Source: Ruminococcaceae bacterium YAD3003 (GTDB taxonomy: Bacteria > Bacillota > Clostridia > Saccharofermentanales > Saccharofermentanaceae). Taken from it: 64,000 nucleotides of DNA. This document shows positions 7,885-16,395 of the stretch, in pieces. The stretch is from assembly GCA_900107185.1 (NCBI GenBank), contig FNPA01000014.1:17352-81351 (forward strand), in the 5' to 3' direction. The notes under the pieces were generated by a model. That model did not search any database, had not been told where the DNA came from, and saw only the letters and a list, made by a program, of their open reading frames with translations. Made by a program: the position numbers and the translations under genes. Position 1 is the first letter of the stretch; every line of letters starts with the position of its first letter.

Positions 7885-8354
7885 CAGCTCATCCTCCTCA
7901 TTCTCTGGAGATACTCGTTGAAGCTCTTCTTGTAGCTTCTGTTGATGCATATCCTCTCGCCGTTATCGAAAGACGCGTAGACCTTCATGTTAAGGTCAGG
8001 CTTTAACTGCTTTATCTTGTAGATGTTGATGAGATTTGATTTCGACACGCGCACAAAACCGTAATTCCACAGCATCTCTTCGCACGCAGCAAGTGTATTC
8101 ATCAGACGGAAAACACCGTTTTTCGTATACGCAAATAACTTGCGGTCAATATGATCTAAATAGTAAATCTCGCGTGGATCTAGCAGTATCTCTTCACCGT
8201 CATCCATGTCTTCATCAGCAGGGCGCCCCTGCAATGAGGGACGCTCTGAATTGACCGTATCAATTATCTGTCTTATGACCGGACGCATATTCGTGTAATA
8301 CACGTCAACATGTTCATCGGAAGTATTCTTGTCTTCGTAAAGATTGAGTTTCAT
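7884..8354 (-). CDS. LytTR-family DNA-binding regulator without receiver domain (156 aa)
   Basis: The C-terminal 95 residues form a LytTR domain: IYYLDHIDRKLFAYTKNGVFRL, LAACEEML, FVRVSKSNLINIYKIKQLKP, and CINRSYKKSFNEYL. There is no response-regulator receiver domain; the N-terminal 60 residues are short and variable. Such stand-alone LytTR proteins are usually controlled by the DUF3021 membrane protein encoded next, the putative membrane-bound sensor/inhibitor. Its ribosome binding site (AGGA) lies within the last codons of the preceding hydrolase gene, and only 3 bases separate the two, so all three genes form an operon. Confidence 0.85.
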   Translation of the reverse strand: MKLNLYEDKNTSDEHVDVYYTNMRPVIRQIIDTVNSERPSLQGRPADEDMDDGEEILLDPREIYYLDHIDRKLFAYTKNGVFRLMNTLAACEEMLWNYGFVRVSKSNLINIYKIKQLKPDLNMKVYASFDNGERICINRSYKKSFNEYLQRMRRMS

Positions 8355-8357
8355 TTA

Positions 8358-9311
8358 TCAGATTCCTAATCCACTAAGAAAGTTCTCCACGCTGTTCATG
8401 TATCCTTCAGGATTGTCGATAACGCCTTCAATATGTGCACTGTCAGCGTGGTAGATGGCCTTATTGTCGCAAGCTATATTATCATAAATCTCAACTACCT
8501 GGTCAGGGAGGCAGACCTCATCCTTATCGGATACGATAACCATCGTCGGAATGTTGTCATTCTTAACCACATTGATCGTATCTCCGTCATCGTAATTAAT
8601 GCCGTTTGCAACCTTCATGAACGCCTTGCTGGTGCCTGTGAGATAGTTAGCCAGGAATGAATCAGTATCGCCGTCGCCGAACATCTCCTTGAGGATCAAC
8701 TCCATTCCGGGAACGGGTGAATCACAGATTACTGCATCTGCTGCTTCAATAGTACCGGGTGTTACGTTAGATGCATAAATAGCAACTGTCTGTGCGCCCA
8801 TCGACTGTCCGTGAACGATTACCTTATCTGCCTTGATCTCTTCTCTCGCGAACTTAACCACTGCCCTAATATCAAGTGACTCTTTAATTCCGAAAGTAAC
8901 CTTGTCGTCAGCATTTTCTCCGCATCCTCTCTGGTCAATCGCGATTACATCAAAACCATCTTCGATATACTGCTCTGCAAGAGGGTATGTGCATACTCTG
9001 TCTCCGCCCGCGCCGTGCACCAGAATCACACACTTATCGCTGTCACTATCGAAATATGTTCCGGGTACAACATTTCCGTCTTCTGCCGTTGCGCTTATCT
9101 CAATACCCTCATAAGTGTTCATGAACTTTTCCGTATCGTAACCCCATACCTCGAGCTGCTTAATGCTGTTGTCGTGTGTATCTTTATCTGCATTCTGGTG
9201 AAGAATCTTATTTGATACATATCCGCCCATTGCAACCGAACCGGCAACTCCCAAAAAAACGATAACGCCCAATGCAATTCCTAATCCCTTAATAACCTTG
9301 TTCTTTTTCAT
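8358..9311 (-). CDS. Membrane-anchored alpha/beta hydrolase
   Basis: An N-terminal membrane anchor (MKKNKVIKGLGIALGVIVFLGVAG) precedes an alpha/beta-hydrolase domain. The oxyanion region HGAGG, nucleophile elbow GQSMG with Ser, acid DKDEV and His in SAHIEG are all present, so it should be catalytically active, probably on an ester or amide outside the cytoplasmic membrane. The family resembles the BAAT/YqkD-like group of membrane-linked hydrolases. The ATG at 9311 is chosen because AAAGGAG lies 9 bases upstream; the frame is open for 22 more codons without a site. It is the first gene of an operon with a LytTR regulator and DUF3021 protein. Confidence 0.85.
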   Translation of the reverse strand: MKKNKVIKGLGIALGVIVFLGVAGSVAMGGYVSNKILHQNADKDTHDNSIKQLEVWGYDTEKFMNTYEGIEISATAEDGNVVPGTYFDSDSDKCVILVHGAGGDRVCTYPLAEQYIEDGFDVIAIDQRGCGENADDKVTFGIKESLDIRAVVKFAREEIKADKVIVHGQSMGAQTVAIYASNVTPGTIEAADAVICDSPVPGMELILKEMFGDGDTDSFLANYLTGTSKAFMKVANGINYDDGDTINVVKNDNIPTMVIVSDKDEVCLPDQVVEIYDNIACDNKAIYHADSAHIEGVIDNPEGYMNSVENFLSGLGI

Positions 9312-9488
9312 CTCGAAAGCTCCTTTGTTTTGCTTGATGAGCCGAATATAACAAAACCAAATCCGTCGTGTAGGCAAATCTGTCTAAGTTGCATTTCGGG
9401 AGGGACAAGTTGCAATAAAGGGAGCTATACTAACGTCATGAAAGACACATTTTCGTTATTTCCTTTATTTTTTCTTTGGTTTTTGTGC

Positions 9489-10256
9489 TCAGAGCTTTCT
9501 GCATTTATAACAGATCGAGAGCGGGACCATTTTCGCTTTCTGCGCCTTGGGACTCTTATCTTCTGTATCTGTTAAAGACTTTTCATCAGTCTGCTCGATC
9601 ATTTTCTCGATTATAAAACCGGCATCATAAAGTGCATTAACATACGTTGATATCTTCCTGTTCGCAAACGTTACTGTTGTCTCGTGAACCGGCATCTTAA
9701 AATAAGACTCATCAAAATAACTTCTCGAAAATACCAACTCGCCATTATCAACAACATCTTCTCCGGTCTCATAAGATTTCGCAACACAGTAGTGAAGAGG
9801 ATGTCCCCAGCTGAATATGAAAATGCCGTCTTTCTTAAGATACGAAGCAACCTTCTTAAATGTCCCTTCAAGGTCTGTCGTCCAGCCTATTCCATATATT
9901 GAATAAACGTAGTCAAAATAATCTTCGGGAATGCCGCTCTCTGCTTCCATCGGCGCACAGATAAGCTTAGGATTATAACCGCTCTCCTTCAAAAGTTTTC
10001 CGGCATTATCCAATTGTTTCTGTGACAGATCCAATCCCCACAGTTCTCCTGCGCCTCTATCAGCAAGATACTTGAGAGAATGCCCGCTGCCGCAGCACAG
10101 TTCCAGGACCTTCTTCCCTGCAACATCCGAAAAGAAATGAAGCTCATCTTCCGTTACGAATTTAACTCCGTATTTTGGTAAAGCTGTCGTTCCAAACCAG
10201 AGATCAGCGTGATCTTCCCAGTATTGTTTGTTATTCGCTACGATTTGGTCTTCCAT
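9489..10256 (-). CDS. Class I SAM-dependent methyltransferase
   Basis: The SAM-binding motif I is VLELCCGSGHSLKYL (about residues 50-65), motif II acidic turn is ELWGLDLS, and motif IV region is FDYVYSIYGIGWTTDL. The fold is the UbiE/Methyltransf_25 type that acts on small molecules. The C-terminus adds a Lys-rich tail with two Cys residues (ICYKCRK), possibly metal-binding. The substrate cannot be inferred. It is monocistronic, with a weak AGGAA site 6 bases before the ATG. Confidence 0.85.
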   Translation of the reverse strand: MEDQIVANNKQYWEDHADLWFGTTALPKYGVKFVTEDELHFFSDVAGKKVLELCCGSGHSLKYLADRGAGELWGLDLSQKQLDNAGKLLKESGYNPKLICAPMEAESGIPEDYFDYVYSIYGIGWTTDLEGTFKKVASYLKKDGIFIFSWGHPLHYCVAKSYETGEDVVDNGELVFSRSYFDESYFKMPVHETTVTFANRKISTYVNALYDAGFIIEKMIEQTDEKSLTDTEDKSPKAQKAKMVPLSICYKCRKL

Positions 10257-10361
10257 TTTCGGTTCCTGTTACTTATGTCAGCGTGATATAGCTTTCTTAC
10301 TTATATTCTCTCTGCTCTGATTGTTTTCATATGTATCTTTTAAACGGGAACGGCTCTACTG

Positions 10362-10622
10362 TCAAGAAGATAAATCTTCATCTTCGTGTTTCCTGTATTC
10401 TTCAAGTTCGACTCTGTACAGAAGGAGCTGGTTAGCCTCTTCTTCGGTAATGTACTTCATCCTCAAGGCGGCCATTATACTAAGACGCTTGATCTCGTAA
10501 TCAGTATTCTTATCCGTAAGGATCAAGGACAGCATGGCAATCTTAACGATCTTAGGATCATCGACATAATTCTCATTAGGCTTTTTCGCTGTGGGAATTC
10601 TTGTAACTTTTGCGCTAGTCAT
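10362..10622 (-). CDS. Small hypothetical protein (86 aa)
   Basis: A soluble, mainly helical protein with a basic N-terminus and an acidic end (EYRKHEDEDLSS). A strong AAAGGAGGTG site lies 7 bases before the ATG, so translation is likely. No family is recognised. It lies between a methyltransferase gene and a DnaB-like helicase gene and marks the edge of the accessory region. Confidence 0.6.
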   Translation of the reverse strand: MTSAKVTRIPTAKKPNENYVDDPKIVKIAMLSLILTDKNTDYEIKRLSIMAALRMKYITEEEANQLLLYRVELEEYRKHEDEDLSS

Positions 10623-10707
10623 GGGACACCTCCTTTATCTTCAAGTATCAATTTCTGTTTTCACTTATAGGATAAAGGCAGGCATGCACTATAATTGTCC
10701 CATCTGT

Positions 10708-12309
10708 TCACACATGTTCATCAAAGAATCCATCCGGCAAGCTATCATGGGTATCAGCCATGAATTCTTCTTCGGCCTGCCCTACACTCTCATCTTCTGA
10801 CAAAGGAGGATCCATAGTCTGCTCGTCATCCTTGTCGTCATTGAAATCATAACTCTGAGCAGCTGCATCACTTTCAATTGATCTTATGAGCTGATTGTTC
10901 GGATCTTGCGGATCCTTTTCGTTGTATTCAAAGAACAGTGTCTTTTTAGGAAACCACCAGACAGGGGCTTTACCAATTGCTCCGTGACGATTTTTCGCAA
11001 GGTAGATATAGGCACGTTCCACCTCATTGCTGCCACTTGAATCCGGCATCGTCTGTGAAAGCCCGCTTCCGTCAGGAGTGTTTCCACTTTGGGTGTTATA
11101 ATAGCCGGGCCTGTCAACAAACATGATCGTATCCGCATCCTGCTCAATGGCACCGGAATCTCTCAAATCCGACAGCTGAGGCGTATGATCATCTTTTCTT
11201 TTAGCTGACTCTCTCGAAAGCTGTGACAGCGCGATGATTGGAATCTCCAGTTCTTTAGCCAGCAGTTTAAGTGTTCTTGAAATGGTTGCAACCTCGTCAT
11301 TACGTGATCTGCCGGGCAGACCCTTCATATTAATAAGCTGAAGATAATCTACAAAAATCAGCTTTGGCGCAGTTCCTGCCGCAATAAGCTGCTGAATCAA
11401 TCCCTTCATAGTTGACGGATTGATATCGGCACGGTCATAAAAGAATATCGGGTAATCTCTCAATTTGATCAATGCCTGATCGATCTGTTTTATGTCGCTG
11501 TCTGTTAATTTGGAAGAATTAATCATCTCGCTAACCGGCTTCGTCATAGCAGAAGACAACAATCTCTTTCCGATTTCCTCATTTCTCATCTCAAGAGAAA
11601 AAACTACTACCGGTTTCTGATTAGCAGCTACATTTGTTGCCATATTGATTGCCAGAGCCGTTTTACCCATGCCAGGACGCGCGCCAAGAATATGCAGGGT
11701 ACCCGGACCTAATCCGCCCAGCATCTTATCAAGTAGCGGATAACCCAGTTTCACCTTGACCGAATCGCCGTCTCTTATTTCATTATTGATCTCTGTAACA
11801 GTTGACTTAAGAACATCAGACATGGAAACCAGTCCTTTGGTTTCTCCGTCCCGTTTCAACTGTGAGAAAGAAGTAATTGCATTATCCAGAATTGTTGAAG
11901 CGTAGCAATTCCCGCGAAAAACCTGATACCTGATCGTCTCAAGAGTCTTAAGTATCTTTTTTCTGTCACTTCTTTCTCTTAAAGCCGCAATGTAACTGTC
12001 CAATGCAGATTGAACCGCTAAAGTGTCTCCAATCCGGTAAACATACCTTTGACCGCCGATCTTTTCGGCTATGCCTCTTCTCTCCAATTCAGAATATACC
12101 GTTATTTGATCTATCTTGGTGCCTTCGAAAAACATCTCAAGAATAACACCATAGATGATGCTGTTCCGTTCATCAGTAAAATCTTCAGGTGTTATCTGAT
12201 TCTGTATGGTGTGAAGAGCTGATTCCTTACGCATGCAGAGTGCAAGGATTGCCATCTCGACTTCGATGTCGTTATTGTATTCAACTATGAGATTATCCAT
12301 GTTTTCCAT
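10708..12309 (-). CDS. DnaB-type replicative helicase paralogue (533 aa)
   Basis: A hexameric 5'-3' DNA helicase of the DnaB family. The N-terminal DnaB domain (EVEMAILALCMRKESALHTI) is followed by the RecA-like core with Walker A GARPGMGKT (about residue 210), VFSLEM, Walker B LIFVDYLQLI, the QLSRESAKR motif, and the Arg-finger loop KNRHG. It is about 80 residues longer than normal because of an acidic C-terminal tail ending in DGFFDEHV. The genes usually next to the main dnaB (rplI, yybT, purA) are absent; it sits among hypotheticals, so it may be a second, mobile-element-derived copy. Start ATG with GGAG 8 bases upstream. Confidence 0.85.
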   Translation of the reverse strand: MENMDNLIVEYNNDIEVEMAILALCMRKESALHTIQNQITPEDFTDERNSIIYGVILEMFFEGTKIDQITVYSELERRGIAEKIGGQRYVYRIGDTLAVQSALDSYIAALRERSDRKKILKTLETIRYQVFRGNCYASTILDNAITSFSQLKRDGETKGLVSMSDVLKSTVTEINNEIRDGDSVKVKLGYPLLDKMLGGLGPGTLHILGARPGMGKTALAINMATNVAANQKPVVVFSLEMRNEEIGKRLLSSAMTKPVSEMINSSKLTDSDIKQIDQALIKLRDYPIFFYDRADINPSTMKGLIQQLIAAGTAPKLIFVDYLQLINMKGLPGRSRNDEVATISRTLKLLAKELEIPIIALSQLSRESAKRKDDHTPQLSDLRDSGAIEQDADTIMFVDRPGYYNTQSGNTPDGSGLSQTMPDSSGSNEVERAYIYLAKNRHGAIGKAPVWWFPKKTLFFEYNEKDPQDPNNQLIRSIESDAAAQSYDFNDDKDDEQTMDPPLSEDESVGQAEEEFMADTHDSLPDGFFDEHV

Positions 12310-12349
12310 TAGTCTTTCTCCTCGCAGGCACCGTATATGGGTTCATTAT

Positions 12350-12410
12350 ATGAATGGTCAAGTTCTGTTATGGGGACAACAGTTTGGTTTTGGGGACAGT
12401 TTTCAATTAG
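12350..12410. repeat. Short GGGGACA repeats in the intergenic region
   Basis: Two copies of TGGGGACA followed by AGTTT occur about 23 bases apart. They resemble the dispersed GGGGAC-rich repeats seen in many Clostridia; a similar word (GTTTCGGGGACGGAAC) is at about 7410. I cannot tell whether they are mobile. Confidence 0.25.
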
Positions 12411-12429
12411 ACCTTTACTTTCTGTTTCT

Positions 12430-12849
12430 TCATCCTTCATCGGCCATGGTTTTATCCGCAGACGAAAGCCAGCTGGCCATAGGATCCTTGCAAATGATAT
12501 TCGAATAGAAAAGTCCACTTACAACAAAGCCACAGAATTCAGCAACTCTCCTTCTGTCAGTTATATCGAAATCACAGATCTTATCGACATTTACTTCGCG
12601 ACAGAGTTCGTTTAATCTGCTGCAGGCATTTATTCCAGCATCGTGAGCTTCGCTCCTCTGCTTTTCCAAGATCTTCATATAAGTGTAATCAAGTTCATCT
12701 TTAGGGGTTTCAAGACTATATCGCTGCTCGTTTACGACAATTGAATAATAACCCCAAAATGCATCAATACATGCCTTTGCCTCATGACGTCCATTATCAG
12801 AAAGGGATTCAAAGAGATCCGTTATACGTTTATTTATGCTCTTACTCAT
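12430..12849 (-). CDS. Hypothetical helical protein (139 aa)
   Basis: Soluble and helical, starting MSKSINKRITDLFESL. The ATG at 12849 has AGGAGG 6 bases ahead; a longer frame exists upstream but lacks a site. It contains a cluster of Cys residues spread along the chain (ACIDAF, NACSRLNELCREV, KICDFD, VAEFCGF, IICKD) with no regular CXXC spacing. Together with the next gene it lies between the DnaB paralogue and a WYL regulator. Function unknown. Confidence 0.6.
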   Translation of the reverse strand: MSKSINKRITDLFESLSDNGRHEAKACIDAFWGYYSIVVNEQRYSLETPKDELDYTYMKILEKQRSEAHDAGINACSRLNELCREVNVDKICDFDITDRRRVAEFCGFVVSGLFYSNIICKDPMASWLSSADKTMADEG

Positions 12850-12901
12850 ATTATTGCCTCCTGTAATATCAGGATATACTTGCTGATGAACTGAATATGG
12901 A

Positions 12902-13318
12902 TCATGGATGGACCTCGATAAGATCGGCACAACTGATGTTGAATACAGGATTTAAAGAGAAAAGATAGTCTTCCATCGTTATCTGACCGTCAATGATCTC
13001 TTCAGGTGCTTTGTTCTTATCTTCCATTGCATCCAACCTGATACCGTATTTGAATTCCAGTTCACTCTTTAATGTCCTGACCTGGCTCTTGAACCATCCC
13101 AGGTGCCTGTATTCGAGCCATTTGGGGAAACCGGTAGTGAACCACATCAATACCGGCAGAGCGATATCTGTCTCTTCAGATAGTTTTTCCCGATATTCCA
13201 ATTCCCTAATACAGTCGTTATATGAATCTATACGCATCAGAAGGTCATAAATATACTCCCTTTCTGAATAATCGCGGGTTCCGCGAAGGTAATCCGAAAA
13301 CAACGTAAGGTATCTCAT
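12902..13318 (-). CDS. Hypothetical protein (138 aa)
   Basis: A soluble protein with the start MRYLTLFSDYLRG; GGGAG is 8 bases before this ATG and only 2 bases before an alternative ATG two codons earlier. Contains a Trp/Phe-rich middle (LPVLMWFTTGFPKWLEYRHLGWF). No domain recognised. It is divergent from the WYL regulator gene, with about 125 bp between them. Confidence 0.6.
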   Translation of the reverse strand: MRYLTLFSDYLRGTRDYSEREYIYDLLMRIDSYNDCIRELEYREKLSEETDIALPVLMWFTTGFPKWLEYRHLGWFKSQVRTLKSELEFKYGIRLDAMEDKNKAPEEIIDGQITMEDYLFSLNPVFNISCADLIEVHP

Positions 13319-13443
13319 ATACATAACTCCCAATATGCAACATTCACACAAAGTTTACCCGCACCCATGTACCAAATTCACACCATCTAAATAATTAATA
13401 TGTACAATGAAGATATCCTTTACAGAAAGCGGAGAATGGAGCC

Positions 13444-14475
13444 ATGTCTACCAGCAAAAAGAAAATGATCCCGTCCATGATCCTGGATATCTTAAAAAGA
13501 CGAACAGATGAAAACCACACACTGGATCAGAAGGACATACTGGATGAACTCAATAAATCGTTTGATCCACCGCTAGACCGCAAGACGGTTCGTCGCAACA
13601 TCGAATACCTATTGGAGATCGGTTGTCCTATCGCATATACGGAAACTCCTCGCAGCAACGGAAACGATGTCTGGTCAGACTTCTATCTGGCAAGAGATTT
13701 CACAGAAGCCGAATTACGTTTACTGATAGATGGACTTCTGTTCTCAAATCATGTCCCCTATAAACGATGCCAGGAACTTATTGAGAAGCTTGAAGGACTC
13801 TCGAGCGAGCACTTTAAGTCTTACGTAAAACACATTAAGACTCTTCCTGATACTGAGGTTTATAACAAACAGCTCTTCTATACAATTCAGATATTGGACG
13901 AAGCCATCTCCAACGAGCGTCAGGTATCTTTCCATTATGTAAACTACGGAACTGACAAAAAGAATCACCCCAAGCTTGGAGAAGACGGTAATCCCAAAGA
14001 TTACATAATCAACCCATATCAGATGGTTGCTAAAGATGGCAAATACTATCTCATCTGCAACAATGATGATTACAACATCCTATCCAACTATCGTATTGAC
14101 CGTATCGCGGACATTCGAATTCTTGAAGACAAAAAGAGAAAACCGTTCTCTAAGCTTAAAGATGCCAATGGCGATCGCTTCAATCTTGGCGAATATATGA
14201 AGACTCACATAAAAATGTACGCTTCCGGTGACTGTCATGTCAGATTTAAGATCACTCCGGTAATGGTTTCAGACATTATCGATGTTTTCGGGAAAGATGT
14301 CCGATTTGAAGAAGAGACAGACAAATATGTCATCGTCTCAACAAGAGTAACAGAAAGCGCAATGATCCAGTTCGCCAAATCTTATTCTCCGGATGTTGTG
14401 ATCCTGGAACCTCAAAGGCTCGTTGATGAGATGAAGGATTGGGCAAAGAAAGTTAAGAAAGCGTATGAAGGATAA
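13444..14475 (+). CDS. WYL-domain transcriptional regulator (343 aa)
   Basis: An N-terminal winged helix-turn-helix (residues 1-65, LDQKDILDELNKSF then LDRKTVRRNIEYLL) is followed by a WYL domain (about 145-230; INPYQMVAKDGKYYLIC, then NYRIDRIADIRIL) and a WCX C-terminal extension ending in DVVILEPQRLVDEM. WYL proteins bind nucleic acids or small ligands and often control defence operons. It overlaps or abuts the next two genes on the same strand, so it probably regulates them. It has a paralogue in the window, the WYL-LRR protein at 30115-32346. Confidence 0.88.
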   Translation: MSTSKKKMIPSMILDILKRRTDENHTLDQKDILDELNKSFDPPLDRKTVRRNIEYLLEIGCPIAYTETPRSNGNDVWSDFYLARDFTEAELRLLIDGLLFSNHVPYKRCQELIEKLEGLSSEHFKSYVKHIKTLPDTEVYNKQLFYTIQILDEAISNERQVSFHYVNYGTDKKNHPKLGEDGNPKDYIINPYQMVAKDGKYYLICNNDDYNILSNYRIDRIADIRILEDKKRKPFSKLKDANGDRFNLGEYMKTHIKMYASGDCHVRFKITPVMVSDIIDVFGKDVRFEEETDKYVIVSTRVTESAMIQFAKSYSPDVVILEPQRLVDEMKDWAKKVKKAYEG

Positions 14476-14479
14476 AGTC

Positions 14480-15136
14480 ATGGATAAAAGAATAAAGATA
14501 GCAAAGAGCTTCATTGATGATGAGTTTAAGACAAAGATTGAGTTAGTAAAGAATAAGAAAGTGAGTGAGATCATAGATTTAGTTATAAAAGAAAAGGCCT
14601 TTGATGGAGCTGCTATTGGCAGAAGGCGACAAAAAGAAACATTTGCAGATCGCAAAGATGTAATGTGTCAAATAGTTGAAGAGCAACTAAAGGCACTTAA
14701 CAGAATTGAAGATTTTGAGAAATGGCATAAAGAAACGGTGGAGGAACTAATTAAGCATACAACTTTAGGTGTAGCTCAAAAGTTTATTAATCTGTCAGTA
14801 AAATATTTCTATTTTCTTGAGATTGGATACGATTTAGAGTGTTTTGAAAATGTATCATTCAAGGACTTTGAGAACAGCTTTCATGTTCCAATAGATTCAT
14901 ATATTTTGAAGTGGTTTATCTTTAATTCAAACGCAGCTGATGGCTTTGATGATTATGGAAACAAAATTGTTGCCTGGTCGAATCTATCAGACAAAGACAC
15001 ATATTATGATTTTCTTCAGCCAAAAATAAAGACAAAGATGAAAACCGTAAAACCTAAATTGCCAATACTTTGTATTGAAACGATTATCTGGTCAAATATA
15101 AAGGCGCTGAAAGATGCTATTGAATGGGATTTTTAA
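14480..15136 (+). CDS. Hypothetical protein, member 1 of a tandem paralogue pair (218 aa)
   Basis: Soluble, helical, Lys-rich. The ATG at 14480 is 4 bases after the WYL gene stop, with AAGG ahead; an ATG 15 bases upstream would overlap the WYL gene. The C-terminal half has the pattern GVAQKFINLSVKYFYFLEIG ... FHVPIDSYILKWF ... AWSNL ... LQPKI. The next gene has GQAQKVVNMAFKYLLCCDNI ... CHIPLDQYTLAWY ... EWSYL ... MKPKI. The two are therefore divergent copies of one family that I cannot name. Their place behind a WYL regulator suggests a defence or stress module; that is inference. Confidence 0.65.
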   Translation: MDKRIKIAKSFIDDEFKTKIELVKNKKVSEIIDLVIKEKAFDGAAIGRRRQKETFADRKDVMCQIVEEQLKALNRIEDFEKWHKETVEELIKHTTLGVAQKFINLSVKYFYFLEIGYDLECFENVSFKDFENSFHVPIDSYILKWFIFNSNAADGFDDYGNKIVAWSNLSDKDTYYDFLQPKIKTKMKTVKPKLPILCIETIIWSNIKALKDAIEWDF

Positions 15137-15165
15137 TATAAATCTTTGTGATTGGAGTAATAATT

Positions 15166-15813
15166 TTGAATTATGAAATCACGGATATAAATGTTACTGC
15201 AGCTACCATAAGATTTAGAAACAAATCAAATGAGGATGGCAGACCAAAGAAAGGTCCGTTTTTCAACGGGACTCAAGCATGGTCATTTGAAAAGAACGAC
15301 ATCGAACTATTTAAGAATGCCGTTTGGCAGGGCTACTTGGATGCCAGCAGAACTTTTCATGGAATAGAAGGAACAGACAAAAACCAAGGGGCCTTCCTTA
15401 AACTGGCGAAATCAATTCAAGCTTATTTCAATGATGATAAGCCTTTTGATCATAATAGTTGGTGTAATTCGTTTATAGCAGATATTGAAAAATACAACCA
15501 TTATAATGCACGATATGGCCAAGCTCAAAAGGTTGTTAATATGGCATTCAAATACCTGCTTTGCTGTGACAATATTGATGAACAAACCAGAGCTAAGTTT
15601 GATTCCTGCCACATACCGCTTGATCAGTATACTTTAGCCTGGTATTTCTTACAGGGAAGAAATTTGTTTTTGGAATGGAGTTATCTGAACCAAGAACAAT
15701 ATGAAACTATTTCAACCGACATCCGAACTATTCTTGGAAATGATACATTAAGATCTGAACTGCTTATATGGGAAGGAATGAAACCCAAAATCGTTAATTT
15801 AAAACGCAGATGA
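15166..15813 (+). CDS. Hypothetical protein, member 2 of a tandem paralogue pair (215 aa)
   Basis: Read from a TTG at 15166, because GGAG lies exactly 8 bases ahead; a GTG 18 bases upstream has no site. The C-terminal part matches its upstream neighbour (GQAQK, then HIPLDQ, EWSYL and MKPKI). The N-terminal part differs, with ITDINVTAATIRFRNKSN and a basic RPKKGPFF patch, so the two proteins share one domain and have different N-termini. No transmembrane region. Function unknown. Confidence 0.65.
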   Translation: MNYEITDINVTAATIRFRNKSNEDGRPKKGPFFNGTQAWSFEKNDIELFKNAVWQGYLDASRTFHGIEGTDKNQGAFLKLAKSIQAYFNDDKPFDHNSWCNSFIADIEKYNHYNARYGQAQKVVNMAFKYLLCCDNIDEQTRAKFDSCHIPLDQYTLAWYFLQGRNLFLEWSYLNQEQYETISTDIRTILGNDTLRSELLIWEGMKPKIVNLKRR

Positions 15814-15900
15814 GCTACTTATCTCATGTTCCCTTTTTGCCCCATCCCACCCTATAAAATGTCAGTGTAAATCTTATGACTTTTATGTGGAGGTAATTGT

Positions 15901-16350
15901 ATGTGCGAAAAAAGAATAATTAACGATTTTTCTGGTGATTATCGTTTCCTGTCCAACTTCTATCAGTGTCCTTTTGAGTATAAAGGTCTCACTTATCCTA
16001 ATTCCGAAGCTGCATTCCAGGCTCAGAAGTGTGCCACTGAGGAAGATAAGATCAAGTACACCACCACGAAGAACCCTGTTGTCGCCAAGCGTATGGGTAA
16101 GAAGGAACCCGGGTTCCCAGCTAATTGGGATGAGATCTGCTATGGCATCATGAAAGATATCCTTACTGCCAAATTCACTGTTCCCGAATTAAGAGAAAAG
16201 TTAAAGGCAACCGGTGACGCAACCCTGATTGAAGGAAATCACTGGCATGATAACCGCTGGGGTAAATGTACCTGTGACAGATGTCAGAATAAGGATGGAC
16301 AGAACTGGCTCGGTAAGATTCTTATGGAAGTAAGAGATTCTCTGAAATGA
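15901..16350 (+). CDS. NADAR-family N-glycosidase (YbiA-like, 149 aa)
   Basis: Recognised by the family layout: FSGDYRFLSNFYQCPFEYKG, YPNSEAAFQAQKC, GNHWHDNRWGKC, and GKILMEVRDSL at the end. NADAR proteins hydrolyse N-glycosidic bonds of ADP-ribosylated guanosine or of riboflavin-pathway intermediates, and some act as antitoxins to DarT1-type DNA ADP-ribosylating toxins. The acidic residue in NSEAAFQAQK and the HWHDNRWG loop are conserved. A CTCDRC pair near the end may bind metal. No DarT-like toxin is seen next to it, so an antitoxin role here is not supported. Strong GGAGG site 7 bases before ATG. Confidence 0.88.
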   Translation: MCEKRIINDFSGDYRFLSNFYQCPFEYKGLTYPNSEAAFQAQKCATEEDKIKYTTTKNPVVAKRMGKKEPGFPANWDEICYGIMKDILTAKFTVPELREKLKATGDATLIEGNHWHDNRWGKCTCDRCQNKDGQNWLGKILMEVRDSLK

Positions 16351-16395
16351 TGGAACGTGCAAAGATAGCTAAGAATGCGTACTAAGGATAAAGAA

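Noticed and set aside
9378..9488. Promoter for the hydrolase-LytTR operon
   Set aside because: A TATATT is present but no -35 at a workable distance, so I left it out.
15901..16350. NADAR as antitoxin of a DarT1-like toxin
   Set aside because: No DarT-like gene is adjacent; the flanking genes are of unknown families.
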